Source: Anaerotignum neopropionicum (lineage in GTDB: Bacteria > Bacillota > Clostridia > Lachnospirales > Anaerotignaceae). From it: a stretch of DNA of 64,000 bases. The stretch spans positions 558,001 to 622,000 of the forward strand of contig NZ_LRVM01000001.1 in the NCBI RefSeq assembly GCF_001571775.1, read 5' to 3'. The notes below the pieces were generated by a model. That model searched no databases, had not been told where the DNA came from, and saw only the letters and a program-made list of their open reading frames with translations. Shown in pieces: positions 7,800 to 16,101 of this stretch. Position 1 is the first letter of the stretch. Each line of letters opens with the position of its first letter. A program made the position numbers and the translations under genes.

Positions 7800-10556
7800 A
7801 TGAAAAAGAAAATAACACTGGCTATGGCAGCAGTGATGGCATCTTCCTGCATGAATGTAACAGGATATGCAGCAGGTTTTAAGGATATTAATGATGTTCC
7901 TTGGGACGGGGCAAAAGCTGTTATTAATAGCGTTGCCGATTTAGGTTTATTAAACGGGTATGAGGACAACACATTCCGTGCCCGTAATAACGTTACATAT
8001 TGTGAAGCAATACAAATGCTGTATTCTGTTTTGGTGAAAACGGGCACTGCGCAGCAGCTGGATGCAGCAGAGCAATACAAATATACTACATTTATGCAAG
8101 CGTATAATATTCCTACCTGGGCACAAAGCGCAGTTTCTTATGGACTGGAAAAAAGCTTGATTACCACAACGGATATGGCAAAGTTCATGACCGGAAAAAC
8201 CAGCAATTCTGCTACAAGACAGGATGTGGCAAAGATGTTTGGCAATGCCATGGCTGTGCGCTATGATGTGGACAGAAAAGCTGCGACAGCCAGTAAGTTT
8301 AATGATTATTATCGTATTTCCGAGGATGCTATTATTTTGGTTGATGTTTTAGCTCGTCTTGGTATTATAAATGGAGATACTGGTAATAATTTTAACCCCA
8401 CAAACAATATCAACCGTGCAGAAATGGCAGTTATGCTGAATAAAACCTATGAAGTATTAAAGAATGGTATGGAAACCACAGGAACAGTCACTGCTTTTGA
8501 GGGGGACGGCAGCACCTATAAAATAACCATAAAAACAGATGCCGGCATGGCTTTGGATTTTAATGCTACAGCGAAGCATGTAAAGCTTTACAGTGGGAGT
8601 ACTACACAGGAATTGGCTTTATCCCGCTTAAGCGTGGGAGATAAGGTTAGCTTTACTTATAACAGCGGTGCTTTAGATACAATCCGTATTGTGGATGGTT
8701 CAACTCTGCAGCAAAAATACAATATTACGGGTTATATTACAGCTTTAGCCACCGACAAAGTAACGATTGAAAATGATAATACGGGAGAAACTGAAAAAAT
8801 AGAGTTAGATAGCGACTGTCTGTTTTATTTAGATAACAAGAGCATTAAGCGGGCTGATTTGCAAACTGAATTAAAAGATAATTCCGATAAATATGCTTAT
8901 GCCGGAATTAATACCAATTCAAAGGTGGAAAAGGGCAAGGACAGCAGCGGCAATTCTACTCAGGTTGAAAACACATATGCTACAGAGGTTTATGTGACCT
9001 TTTACGAACAATATATGAGCTCCGGCATTGTAAGCACCATGGATGACACTTCTATTACCTTTAAGGCTAGTGATTCCAGTGCGACAAGCAGAACTTACTT
9101 TGCATCTGGGTGTACTTACTACATTAATGAAACCTCGGTTTCTTTGTCACAGCTCAAGTCTTTGGCAAACAGCGGAACGGTATATGTAAAAGTTACGGTG
9201 GATAAAACAGGAAAAGCAACGAAGATAATATTATCCGAGGAGAGCTTTACGGTGAGCAGTGATACATCCTCCATTTATGAAGTGGCTGATCTTTCGGATA
9301 CGGGAATTGTTTTGAAAAATGGCAGCAACAATCTTACTTATAAATTTGGCTCAACAAACCCCGTTTCAAATATTACGTTCTATAAGTGGGATACATCTGA
9401 TGATGATTGGTTATCTTGCAAACTCTCCAATGCGGTAACCTACTTTGACACAAATGACGATAATAATAAAAAAGTTTATGGCAAGGTTGAGTTTAATAGT
9501 GGCAAAAAAATAAACAAGGTATATCTGTCTACCCAAAAATCTTCGTGGTCTACAGGCAGTGGTGCGTATACAGAAAGAACTGCCGAGGTTGCTTCTCTTT
9601 CCGGAAATACGCTGAAATTTAAAGACTCCACGGTAGCCTATACATTGTTAAACCAGTATAATGTGAAAATTGATGGAAGCAAGGATGTTGACGTAATTAC
9701 GGGTACTGATTCCAATGGAAATACGGTGAAATATCCCTTGGTTATGTTGGGTTCCCCGGTGAGCTCTTTGACTGTTTTCAGAAAAATGGCAGAATCTAGC
9801 GGGGTTACCCTTTATGCGGAAATTAAGGCGGATGGCAATAACGTTATTCAGTCCATTGAAGCAAGGCCTACGGCTGCTAAGGGCAATCTGGTTTCCTATG
9901 ATATTGATGAAAAAGAATTGGTGCTGGAAACTACGGATGGTAAAAAAATTACATTTACTACAGCTAGAAAGCCATCTACCGGAACGGATGATTATACCTA
10001 TGAGGACATTGGAACATCGGGCTATATTGGCTCTGCACTTACGCTAAGCTTTGACAAAGATGGCATTGTGCAAAAAATCAATGTTTCTGAAAATGCATAT
10101 TTATCTGGATCTATCAGCGCAAAAGGTACTGCTGAATCAGCGGCGAACGGTTTGAAATTCTCTGGCAATTCTGCGGTTTATGGATGGTTGAGCAGCTCCA
10201 ATACAGACTTGCATAGTTATAGCTTGAACACTACTTCCTTAGATCGTGTGAAGTCAGCGATTGAGGACGAGGACGTTACTGTATATGCAGAGGTTCGACT
10301 GAATGAAAAGAATAATGTGGAACGCATAAATGTTTACATCAAAGATGCTAAGGGTGCTTTCCAGGAATATAATAATGACACCAAATTATTAAGAATTTTG
10401 ACCGAGGATGGGAATAAGTTCACGTTTAATACGGTTGCCAACCCTACGATTAATATCAGTGGTGTTGCAAAAGATAAGGTGAATGATCTTGCCGTAGGCA
10501 AAACCGTAAAGCTTACATTTAACAGTGACGGTTTGCTGCAATCCGTAACAGGCTGA
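7800..10556 (+). CDS. Secreted S-layer homology (SLH) domain protein
   Basis: A 918-residue exported surface protein. An N-terminal signal peptide (MKKKITLAMAAVMASSCMNVTGYAAG) is followed by three SLH repeats: about 28-80 (FKDINDVPWDGAKAVINSVADLGLLNGYEDNTF), about 105-160 (WAQSAVSYGLEKSLI, degenerate), and about 165-220 (DAIILVDVLARLGIINGDTGNNFNPTNNINRAEM). SLH domains bind pyruvylated secondary cell-wall polymers. The remaining ~690 residues are Thr/Ser/Asp-rich beta-structure with recurring short units such as KVTIENDNTGE, DTSITFKASDSS and KELVLETTDGKKITF, probably tandem beta-modules. Start chosen at ATG 7800 after AAAGGGGG; an in-frame ATG 12 codons earlier lacks a ribosome site. It looks like a single-gene unit followed by a terminator. 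Confidence 0.88.
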   Translation: MKKKITLAMAAVMASSCMNVTGYAAGFKDINDVPWDGAKAVINSVADLGLLNGYEDNTFRARNNVTYCEAIQMLYSVLVKTGTAQQLDAAEQYKYTTFMQAYNIPTWAQSAVSYGLEKSLITTTDMAKFMTGKTSNSATRQDVAKMFGNAMAVRYDVDRKAATASKFNDYYRISEDAIILVDVLARLGIINGDTGNNFNPTNNINRAEMAVMLNKTYEVLKNGMETTGTVTAFEGDGSTYKITIKTDAGMALDFNATAKHVKLYSGSTTQELALSRLSVGDKVSFTYNSGALDTIRIVDGSTLQQKYNITGYITALATDKVTIENDNTGETEKIELDSDCLFYLDNKSIKRADLQTELKDNSDKYAYAGINTNSKVEKGKDSSGNSTQVENTYATEVYVTFYEQYMSSGIVSTMDDTSITFKASDSSATSRTYFASGCTYYINETSVSLSQLKSLANSGTVYVKVTVDKTGKATKIILSEESFTVSSDTSSIYEVADLSDTGIVLKNGSNNLTYKFGSTNPVSNITFYKWDTSDDDWLSCKLSNAVTYFDTNDDNNKKVYGKVEFNSGKKINKVYLSTQKSSWSTGSGAYTERTAEVASLSGNTLKFKDSTVAYTLLNQYNVKIDGSKDVDVITGTDSNGNTVKYPLVMLGSPVSSLTVFRKMAESSGVTLYAEIKADGNNVIQSIEARPTAAKGNLVSYDIDEKELVLETTDGKKITFTTARKPSTGTDDYTYEDIGTSGYIGSALTLSFDKDGIVQKINVSENAYLSGSISAKGTAESAANGLKFSGNSAVYGWLSSSNTDLHSYSLNTTSLDRVKSAIEDEDVTVYAEVRLNEKNNVERINVYIKDAKGAFQEYNNDTKLLRILTEDGNKFTFNTVANPTINISGVAKDKVNDLAVGKTVKLTFNSDGLLQSVTG

Positions 10557-10569
10557 AATACGATGTATC

Positions 10570-10614
10570 ATTCATAATGCATAATTTGTAGTTATAAATT
10601 ATGCATTATGAATA
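10570..10614. repeat. Perfect AT-rich palindrome after the SLH gene
   Basis: ATTCATAATGCATAATTT pairs with its complement across a 7-nt loop, giving an 18-bp AT-rich stem directly after the stop codon. No U-run follows. It may act as an mRNA 3' stabiliser or be a remnant of a small mobile repeat. Confidence 0.6.
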
Positions 10615-10648
10615 AGTAAAGTTTCTTTTCAATAAAAATCAATAAAAA

Positions 10649-10680
10649 AAACAAGAGCAAAATTGCCCTTGTTTTTTTTC
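10649..10680 (+). terminator. Intrinsic terminator of the SLH gene
   Basis: AACAAG..GC / GC..CTTGTT stem with one A-C mismatch, followed by eight T residues. Confidence 0.75.
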
Positions 10681-10870
10681 TTTGGATATTGCAACCGAAT
10701 AAACGCAGACAAGGAATGGGTGTGCCGGAATGACCGGACCTAGCTAGGCTTATTGGGCTGTGGCGTAGAAGGAAAAATGTTTAGTGTAAAAAAACAGCCG
10801 AGAGGTTGTATTCTTATCCCCGAAACAATTCATCCAAATAGTCGCAAACAATATACAAAGACCAAAAGTA
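10681..10870 (+). ncRNA. Possible structured RNA, unidentified
   Basis: This GC-richer stretch in an AT-rich intergenic region has many paired elements: CCGGAATGACCGG hairpin, CTAGCTAG palindrome, ACAGCC-GAGA-GGTTGT tetraloop hairpin, AATAA/TTATT and ACGC/GCGT long-range pairings, and TATTG (10686) with CAATA near 10850. No ORF with a ribosome site crosses it. It does not match 6S, SRP, tmRNA, RNase P or any riboswitch core I can recall. Strand and ends are uncertain. Confidence 0.3.
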
Positions 10871-10923
10871 CAAGCTTAATTATATTCAAATTTGTGATCT
10901 TTGTCAATTGTAAGAAATGGGTA

Positions 10924-10953
10924 TTGATAATTTTGCAATAATCCCTGTATAAT
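10924..10953 (+). promoter_or_regulatory. Promoter of the radical SAM gene
   Basis: TTGATA (10924-10929), 18-bp spacer, TATAAT (10948-10953), 37 bp before the ATG. Confidence 0.65.
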
Positions 10954-10989
10954 AGATAAGATAGTATGGGAATAGGAGTTGATTATAAA

Positions 10990-11862
10990 ATGAGATATGA
11001 AGGAACGGTATATAGACCGCCCAGCGAGGCGGGAAGCTTAATTATTCAATTAACAATTGGCTGTGCCAGAAATACCTGTACATTTTGTAATATGTATAAG
11101 GACAAAAAATTTCGTATTCGTCCCTTAAATGAGGTGGCGGAGGACTTGGAAATGGCAAGAAACTATTACAACCGCATTCAGGTGCGCCGCATTTTCCTTG
11201 CTGATGGCGATGCGTTGATTGTAAAGACTGAGGATTTGTTGTATATTATTGACAAGTGCCATGAATATTTTCCCGAAGTGGAACGAATTTCCGTTTATGG
11301 TGCGCCAAAGGATATTATCAACAAGACTCCCCAGGACTTACGCCGCTTGAAGGAAGCTGGCTTGGATATGGTTTATGTGGGCTTGGAAAGCGGTGCGGAT
11401 GAAGTTTTGAAGGATGTAAAAAAAGGTGTTACTTCCGCAGAAATGATTGAGGCAGGCAAAAAGGTGAGGGAGGCCGGGATGGTGCTTTCCATGACTGTAA
11501 TTTCCGGGTTAGGCGGGAAAAAATATTGGCAGGAGCATGCTTTGGGCAGTGCAAGGGTGATTTCTGCCATTAAGCCAGAGTATGTGGGATTTTTGACATT
11601 AATGGTTGAACCCGGCACCGAAATATACGATCAGGTGCAAAGAGGGGAAGTTGAGCTTTTGAATCCCCAAGAGGTTTTGGATGAAACGGAATTATTTATT
11701 CGTAACGTAGATGCCCAGGGCACTGTGTTCCGTTCAAACCATGCGTCTAATTATACTGCATTGGGCGGTACATTAAATGGAGATAAAGAGAAAATTTTGG
11801 CGCAAATTGAGGCTAGCCGCCGTCGGAGCTCGTTCCGCCCCGACAGCTTTAGAGGAATCTGA
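10990..11862 (+). CDS. Radical SAM protein with a CX4CX2C cluster motif
   Basis: A 290-residue radical S-adenosylmethionine enzyme. The 4Fe-4S cysteines are C25, C30 and C33 in GCARNTCTFC, spaced CX4CX2C rather than the canonical CX3CX2C; I recall this spacing as normal for this clostridial subfamily related to the Elp3/MiaB-type fold (COG1032-like). The radical SAM barrel continues with LADGDAL, ERISVYGAPKDI and MVYVGLESGADEVL, conserved in SAM-binding barrels. No B12, TRAM or second cluster domain is present. An ATG 8 codons earlier is in frame, but 10990 follows TAGGAG at 11 nt. The next gene begins 24 bp downstream. Substrate unknown. Confidence 0.8.
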   Translation: MRYEGTVYRPPSEAGSLIIQLTIGCARNTCTFCNMYKDKKFRIRPLNEVAEDLEMARNYYNRIQVRRIFLADGDALIVKTEDLLYIIDKCHEYFPEVERISVYGAPKDIINKTPQDLRRLKEAGLDMVYVGLESGADEVLKDVKKGVTSAEMIEAGKKVREAGMVLSMTVISGLGGKKYWQEHALGSARVISAIKPEYVGFLTLMVEPGTEIYDQVQRGEVELLNPQEVLDETELFIRNVDAQGTVFRSNHASNYTALGGTLNGDKEKILAQIEASRRRSSFRPDSFRGI

Positions 11863-11886
11863 GTTTTCGGGTAAGGAGAAGGGCAT

Positions 11887-12684
11887 ATGGCGTGGTTGGG
11901 AATTATTACCTTGATAACAATATATTGGTGCGTTTTTACTTCTGCCACGTCAGGAAGGCTGGGGTGGATTGCCATTTGTATTTGGCTGATACCCATTCTT
12001 GCAATGACCATTACCTATGAAGGCGATATATCAATTAACGGGTTGATGGTAATTATTTGCATTTTGATGTTTTGGGTCTGCCGACGAGGCTTGGTGGATG
12101 TAAAAATGTGGAATACAAAGGTCAGAAAGCGCCACAGCATTATTTTTGCAATGGTATATATCATTGTGTTCATCATGTTTTTATATTCCTTTGCCCAGGC
12201 TCAACTCTATGGGTATATATTAAATGTTCAGGGCTGGAAAAGTGACCACGGAAGTGTTTGGACAATGCTGCTTACTATAACGCCGATGCTGGCCTTGAAT
12301 TGGATTTTTACACAAATGGTGTTTACTGCGATGGATCGATTATACTGCAAAAAAAAGGAGCTGACGCTTCTTTCCTGTCAGTTTTATATCGCCAGCGAAA
12401 GCGGTGTGGAAAAAGGGATTGGTAAGGGCTATTTTCTGGAGGGAATTCAAAATGGAATTACCTATCATTTTAGAATGACGCGGCGCACCTATTTTATGCT
12501 GCAGCAGGAATCTATATTAAATCTCAAGGCAAAAATTGGGGTTTTTGGTGGGTTATATATTACGCAGTTGGATGCGGCTGAATTCTTAAAACGAATCCGC
12601 AGAACAGACAGACGGGATGCTAAGCTTGGTATATTTGGTTGTATTTTAGTCACAGCCTTTGGTGTATGGTTATTTTTGGTATAG
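11887..12684 (+). CDS. Multi-pass membrane protein of unknown function
   Basis: The 265-residue product has about five hydrophobic segments: residues 2-19, 24-41, 48-65, about 88-110 and about 125-150, plus a terminal helix (LGIFGCILVTAFGVWLFLV). Between the last two lies a soluble stretch (about 160-240) with RMTRRTYFMLQQESILNLKAKIGVFGGLYITQ. GTAAGGAGAAGG precedes the ATG. It sits 24 bp after the radical SAM gene and before a strong terminator, so the two form a likely operon. I do not recognise the family. Confidence 0.7.
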   Translation: MAWLGIITLITIYWCVFTSATSGRLGWIAICIWLIPILAMTITYEGDISINGLMVIICILMFWVCRRGLVDVKMWNTKVRKRHSIIFAMVYIIVFIMFLYSFAQAQLYGYILNVQGWKSDHGSVWTMLLTITPMLALNWIFTQMVFTAMDRLYCKKKELTLLSCQFYIASESGVEKGIGKGYFLEGIQNGITYHFRMTRRTYFMLQQESILNLKAKIGVFGGLYITQLDAAEFLKRIRRTDRRDAKLGIFGCILVTAFGVWLFLV

Positions 12685-12702
12685 ATATTTTTTTATGAAA
12701 TG

Positions 12703-12748
12703 AAAAAACCTGTATTGCAAAGCAGATGCTATGTGATACAGGTTTTTT
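12703..12748 (+). terminator. Intrinsic terminator after the membrane-protein gene
   Basis: Stem AAAAAACCTGTAT (12703-12715) / ATACAGGTTTTTT (12736-12748), 13 bp. Because it starts with A6 and ends with T6 it can work in both directions. From here to 13029 the region is AT-rich; an open frame joins spoIID, but it lacks a ribosome site and reads as leader. Confidence 0.9.
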
Positions 12749-13029
12749 GATTCCTTGATTTTTATAAAGAGGCTTTTTTAAAACCGGAAATACGCTAAAT
12801 TAAGGAGTAGAGATATTATTTGTCGCCAAAATTTCTACGGAGAAATAAATTTTTTGATAAATTTGAAAAAAGCATTGAAAAAAAACTTTCCGAAAAATCG
12901 AGAGCAGGTATTTGTATTGAAATGCACTGTTATCGTCAAAAAATAGCCGAATTTTGCCCCGGATTCTTCCTTCTGCAAAGCATGGAACGTCCCTTTTCTT
13001 CATATGTTGGAGGGAGGGGAAGTGAAAAC

Positions 13030-13950
13030 ATGGGAAAAAAGCTTTTGGCAATCCTGATTGGATATATTATATTGGCAGTTATCCTTCTTCCGTTGTTCAT
13101 TACCCTGCTTTGGGGCGGATTTTTCACCCAAGAGGTGAAGGAGGCAAAAACGCTGATCGGGATTGATGATGTGTTTTCGCCGGAGCTGGAGGAATATATT
13201 GTGGGGGTTGTTTCTGCGGAAATGCCTGCTTCTTTTCCGGAAGAAGCCTTAAAGGCGCAGGCTGTGGCTGCTCGTACCTATGAAGTGAGAAAGATGCAGG
13301 AGGCGGGCTCCGAAGAAGTTCTTTATGATGTAGGACAAGCCTACAATTCCGTTGTGGAGCAAAAGAAAAAATGGGGCGAAAATTATATTGATAATGCAAA
13401 TAAAATTAGAAAAGCGGTAAAGGAAACCCAGGGCGAAATTATGGTTTATGATGGGGAGCCAATTTTGGCGGTATTTCATGCCCAAAGCGCCGGCAAAACA
13501 GAGGCCTCGGAAAATGTGTGGTCCAGTGCTCTGCCCTATTTAAAAAGCGTTGACAGCGAGGAGGATAAGAATGCGCCCAATAACGAATATACTTGTACGA
13601 TTTCCGCTAAGGAGGTTTGGGATAAGCTGCAAAAATTTGGGGAGTTAAATCAAGATGAAACGAATTTGACCTTCAATATTATAGATAGATCCCAAGCGGG
13701 CTACATTCAAAAGTTAAGAGTAGGCGGCATTAGTCTAAGCGGTTTGGAGGTTCGCACCGCGCTGGGGCTGCGCAGCGCAAACTTTGAGGTGGAGCGGCAA
13801 GGGGACAGCTTTGTTTTTGTAACCCATGGCTATGGTCATGGTGCAGGAATGAGCCAATATGGCGCTTCTTATTTAGCGGAGGAAGGCATGGATTATCGGG
13901 AAATATTATGTCATTATTATCAGGGAATTTCATTTGAAAATATTGCATAA
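13030..13950 (+). CDS. spoIID: Stage II sporulation protein D, peptidoglycan lytic transglycosylase
   Basis: SpoIID cleaves septal glycan during engulfment in the mother cell, working with SpoIIM and SpoIIP. The 306-residue product has one N-terminal membrane helix (residues about 4-28) and the SpoIID/LytB domain. VVSAEMPASFPEEALKAQAVAARTY (about 60-84) holds the probable catalytic Glu (E64), and FVTHGYGHGAGMSQYGA near the C-terminus is the metal-binding region. ATG 13030 follows GGAGGGAGGGG; the open frame 70 codons upstream is not coding. Its last 24 bp are duplicated at 27212-27235 by prophage insertion, which leaves the gene complete. Confidence 0.95.
   Translation: MGKKLLAILIGYIILAVILLPLFITLLWGGFFTQEVKEAKTLIGIDDVFSPELEEYIVGVVSAEMPASFPEEALKAQAVAARTYEVRKMQEAGSEEVLYDVGQAYNSVVEQKKKWGENYIDNANKIRKAVKETQGEIMVYDGEPILAVFHAQSAGKTEASENVWSSALPYLKSVDSEEDKNAPNNEYTCTISAKEVWDKLQKFGELNQDETNLTFNIIDRSQAGYIQKLRVGGISLSGLEVRTALGLRSANFEVERQGDSFVFVTHGYGHGAGMSQYGASYLAEEGMDYREILCHYYQGISFENIA
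13927..13950 (+). other. attL core of the prophage
   Basis: A 24-bp sequence (ATTTCATTTG... to the TAA stop of spoIID) is repeated exactly in direct orientation at 27212-27235. The integrase gene starts just inside. The spoIID reading frame is preserved because the core is its own 3' end. Confidence 0.9.
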
Positions 13951-13988
13951 GTCTTTTTTCCCTGTAAAATCAAGCATTTTTTTCAATT

Positions 13989-14009
13989 CGTCAAAAATCC
14001 GTCAAAAAA
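13989..14009. promoter_or_regulatory. Left integrase arm-site candidates
   Basis: CGTCAAAAA occurs at 13989-13997 and 14000-14008, two direct copies about one helical turn apart just inside attL. The same pair appears at 27080-27100 inside attR in the same orientation. Direct repeats near the ends are typical arm-type sites for AP2-like integrase N-termini. Confidence 0.5.
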
Positions 14010-15102
14010 TTTGATTGATTTTTTCCGCTGCTTTCCGCATCATGTCATTAGTAACGTGGGAATAGACCTTCATTGTCATTTCCACGTTATGCCCCAATAT
14101 GGCGGCAGCGGTTTTAAAGTCAACGCCGTTCGCTATCAAATCGGTGGCGTAGGTGTGGCGTAGCATATGGATGTTGATGTTGATACCGACTTTTTTTGAT
14201 ATATAAGCGACGTTTCTCGTGACGCTTTTGCCTGAAAACGGAAATACCCTGTTGTCCATATTGATAACATTGAACACCTTTTTATATTCTGCTAATTCAT
14301 TCATAGTATTTTTGGCAACCGGTACAACTCTTTTGCTATTTTTCTTTTTAAGTGTTCCGAAACCTTCCTCATTACCGTCCAATAGCTTCCATTGGCGCAC
14401 CACATGGATTTCATTGTTTTTAAAATCAACATTATCCCACGTCAGCCCCAACAATTCGCCACGCCTTAAGCCTGTACCGAGGGCGAAAGAGCAAAGATAA
14501 TAATATTTTGTATATACTTTTTTAGATTGCAAAAAAACAAACAATTTTACAGTCTGGTCTTTTTCTAGTATTTTTACTTCCTTTTCATCATCATTGTACT
14601 GCATAACAGGAAGCTTAATTTCTTTCATTGGATTAGATGGTATTATTCCATAAGGTGTTACAGCTTGGTCTAGGATATATTTTATTTTGGTTAAATACGT
14701 TTTAATTGTGGAAATCTTAAGCCCGTCTTTTATCAGCTCGTCCGCACATTTCTGTATGTTCATGTTCTTCAGTTCAGCTAATTCGATATCTTTTATATCA
14801 TCAAATTTCTTCACGGCGGTTTTCTTTGATTTTATGGTATTTGCGGTCATGTGTAGTTTCTCGTGTTTGATTAAGTCCTCTGCAAACTTCCCGAACGTGA
14901 TGCCCTTATATTGTGGCTCAACATTGGCGGTCATTTCGACTTCTTTTTTCAGCACGTCAAGATGCTTTTCGGCTGCCGTCTTTGCATCTTTTTTCAGTGA
15001 AAAGCCTTGTTTGCTTTTCTGTTTCCACTTGCCATCTACCTTATAACTTATAATATACTGCCATCCTTTGTCTTTTTCACGATATGTGATGTTGTAGTCC
15101 AT
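14002..15102 (-). CDS. int: Tyrosine site-specific integrase
   Basis: A 366-residue phage integrase of the tyrosine recombinase family. The N-terminal arm-binding domain (about 1-50, ITYREKDKGWQYIISYKVDGKWKQ) is AP2-like, then a SAM-like core-binding domain (about 65-155), then the catalytic domain. Catalytic residues are visible: R213 (TGLRRGELLGL), H312 and R315 (HMLRHTYAT), H338 (ILGHNV) and nucleophile Y347 (KVYSHV). AGGAGGGATACC precedes the ATG on the minus strand. Its stop codon lies about 50 bp from attL, the usual place for an integrase next to its site. Confidence 0.96.
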   Translation of the reverse strand: MDYNITYREKDKGWQYIISYKVDGKWKQKSKQGFSLKKDAKTAAEKHLDVLKKEVEMTANVEPQYKGITFGKFAEDLIKHEKLHMTANTIKSKKTAVKKFDDIKDIELAELKNMNIQKCADELIKDGLKISTIKTYLTKIKYILDQAVTPYGIIPSNPMKEIKLPVMQYNDDEKEVKILEKDQTVKLFVFLQSKKVYTKYYYLCSFALGTGLRRGELLGLTWDNVDFKNNEIHVVRQWKLLDGNEEGFGTLKKKNSKRVVPVAKNTMNELAEYKKVFNVINMDNRVFPFSGKSVTRNVAYISKKVGININIHMLRHTYATDLIANGVDFKTAAAILGHNVEMTMKVYSHVTNDMMRKAAEKINQIF

Positions 15103-15133
15103 GGTATCCCTCCTGAGTTTATTTCGATATTTG

Positions 15134-15162
15134 TTGATATTTTTTTACACAAGTGGTAAGAT
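15134..15162 (+). promoter_or_regulatory. Promoter of the small hydrophobic peptide
   Basis: TTGATA (15134-15139), 17-bp spacer, TAAGAT (15157-15162) on the plus strand, diverging from the integrase gene and starting transcription some 33 bp before the peptide ATG. Confidence 0.5.
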
Positions 15163-15201
15163 ATACCTACCTGTCGGCATACAGGGAAAGGAAAGAATTG
15201 C

Positions 15202-15285
15202 ATGTCACCGTATGAAATTACCATGATTGTTATTGGCGTAATTGGATTGACGTACAGCATCGCAAAAGACATACATAAGCGGTAG
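15202..15285 (+). CDS. 27-residue hydrophobic peptide, type I toxin/holin-like
   Basis: ATG 15202 follows GGGAAAGGAAAG at suitable spacing. The peptide is MSPYEITMIVIGVIGLTYSI... ending AKDIHKR: a short polar start, one membrane helix (about residues 6-20) and a basic tail. This is the architecture of small phage-borne holin-like toxins of type I toxin-antitoxin loci (TxpA/BsrG and Hol_Tox groups, often with YE near the N-terminus). I see no clear antisense promoter, so the antitoxin partner is not established. A strong separate promoter and a small RNA follow within 120 bp. Confidence 0.5.
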   Translation: MSPYEITMIVIGVIGLTYSIAKDIHKR

Positions 15286-15403
15286 CAAAAAGCAGTAAAT
15301 GAATGCCATCGTCTGCGAGTTGAAAACAAAAAGCTGACCACTTTTCCGTCAAATATTACAAAACCTGTGTGAGTTTTGGTGTAGCAGATTGGCGGTATTC
15401 CAA

Positions 15404-15432
15404 TTGACAACGCTGTTTTTACATGATAATAT
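15404..15432 (+). promoter_or_regulatory. Strong promoter of the prophage small RNA
   Basis: TTGACA (15404-15409), exactly 17 bp, TAATAT (15427-15432). It points away from the integrase toward the terminator at 15569. Confidence 0.7.
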
Positions 15433-15439
15433 AAAAATA

Positions 15440-15591
15440 TCATACGGGGTCGTGAGTATTCGATTTCCTTTTTAAAACTTTAGGTTTGGTCACCTAAAAA
15501 AACCTGTGACAAATTGTGATAAATTACAGGAGGACTACAATGAACTGATTAACCAATCACAAGAGAGAGCGAGTAGAGATACTCGCTTTTT
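15440..15591 (+). ncRNA. Putative ~150-nt prophage small RNA
   Basis: Bounded by the TTGACA/TAATAT promoter and an intrinsic terminator. It contains TTTAGGT-TTGGTC-ACCTAAA (15479-15498), a CCTGT/ACAGG stem (15503-15530) and the terminator hairpin. A perfect AGGAGG is followed by ATG AAC TGA (15540), a two-codon frame. A GTG frame from 15506 runs through the terminator, so coding is unlikely. The position between integrase and repressor suits a regulatory RNA acting on lysogeny or on the neighbouring peptide. Function is inferred only. Confidence 0.5.
15569..15591 (+). terminator. Terminator of the small RNA
   Basis: GCGAGTA (15569-15575), GAGA loop, TACTCGC (15580-15586), then T5. Confidence 0.8.
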
Positions 15592-15629
15592 CTCTGCCCA
15601 TTTTTCAATCAATTTGCATTTCCTCCATT

Positions 15630-15662
15630 CGCCCTACCATACAATAGGGCGTTTCTTTTTTT
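15630..15662 (+). terminator. Second intrinsic terminator hairpin
   Basis: CGCCCTA (15630-15636) / TAGGGCG (15645-15651) followed by TTTCTTTTTTT. It lies between the small RNA and the convergent repressor gene. Confidence 0.7.
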
Positions 15663-15680
15663 GCTTGAAATCCTCCATTC

Positions 15681-16040
15681 TTATGACGTTTGCTTTCTCG
15701 GAACCTGTTGTTCTGGAACCAATTCCATATCTAGGATGCAACGTACCTTGTTTCGTGTCCTGCTGTCTGCGGCTTCATATTCAGCGGCAACGGCTAGAGT
15801 GTCGGGGGAAAAGGTAGGCTGTGTGTTTGGTTGCTCTTTATATCTTTCAGTTTCAAATAAATAGTCAGGGTTAATATCCAAAATAGAAATAAGTTTTTTA
15901 ATTTTTAAAAGGTCAGGTTCCCTGTTTCCCTTTTCATATCCTGTTAATGTTGATTTTGCAACACCTATCATTTCGGCTAGTTGCTCCTGTGTCAATCCTT
16001 TTTCTTTTCGTGCTTTTGCAATCTTTTCACCAAATAGCAT
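15681..16040 (-). CDS. Phage repressor, XRE family (CI-like)
   Basis: A 119-residue protein with an N-terminal XRE helix-turn-helix: GLTQEQLAEMIGVAKSTLTGYEKGNREP (about 15-42). The short acidic C-terminal part (about 60-119) lacks the S24 autoprotease domain, so release from repression would not be by LexA-type self-cleavage. ATG 16040 follows AAGGAGG on the minus strand. It is transcribed divergently from the early genes; the shared intergenic region contains an inverted pair of 19-bp operator-like sites. It is most likely the lysogeny repressor. Confidence 0.85.
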   Translation of the reverse strand: MLFGEKIAKARKEKGLTQEQLAEMIGVAKSTLTGYEKGNREPDLLKIKKLISILDINPDYLFETERYKEQPNTQPTFSPDTLAVAAEYEAADSRTRNKVRCILDMELVPEQQVPRKQTS

Positions 16041-16101
16041 ATCAATTCCTCCTTAGATAGCTACATTGTACAACGTATATTATATGCACGTCAATTAAAA
16101 A

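Noticed and set aside
12820..13029. 70-codon N-terminal extension of spoIID
   Set aside because: No ribosome site, composition unlike SpoIID, and the family N-terminus with membrane helix starts at 13030.
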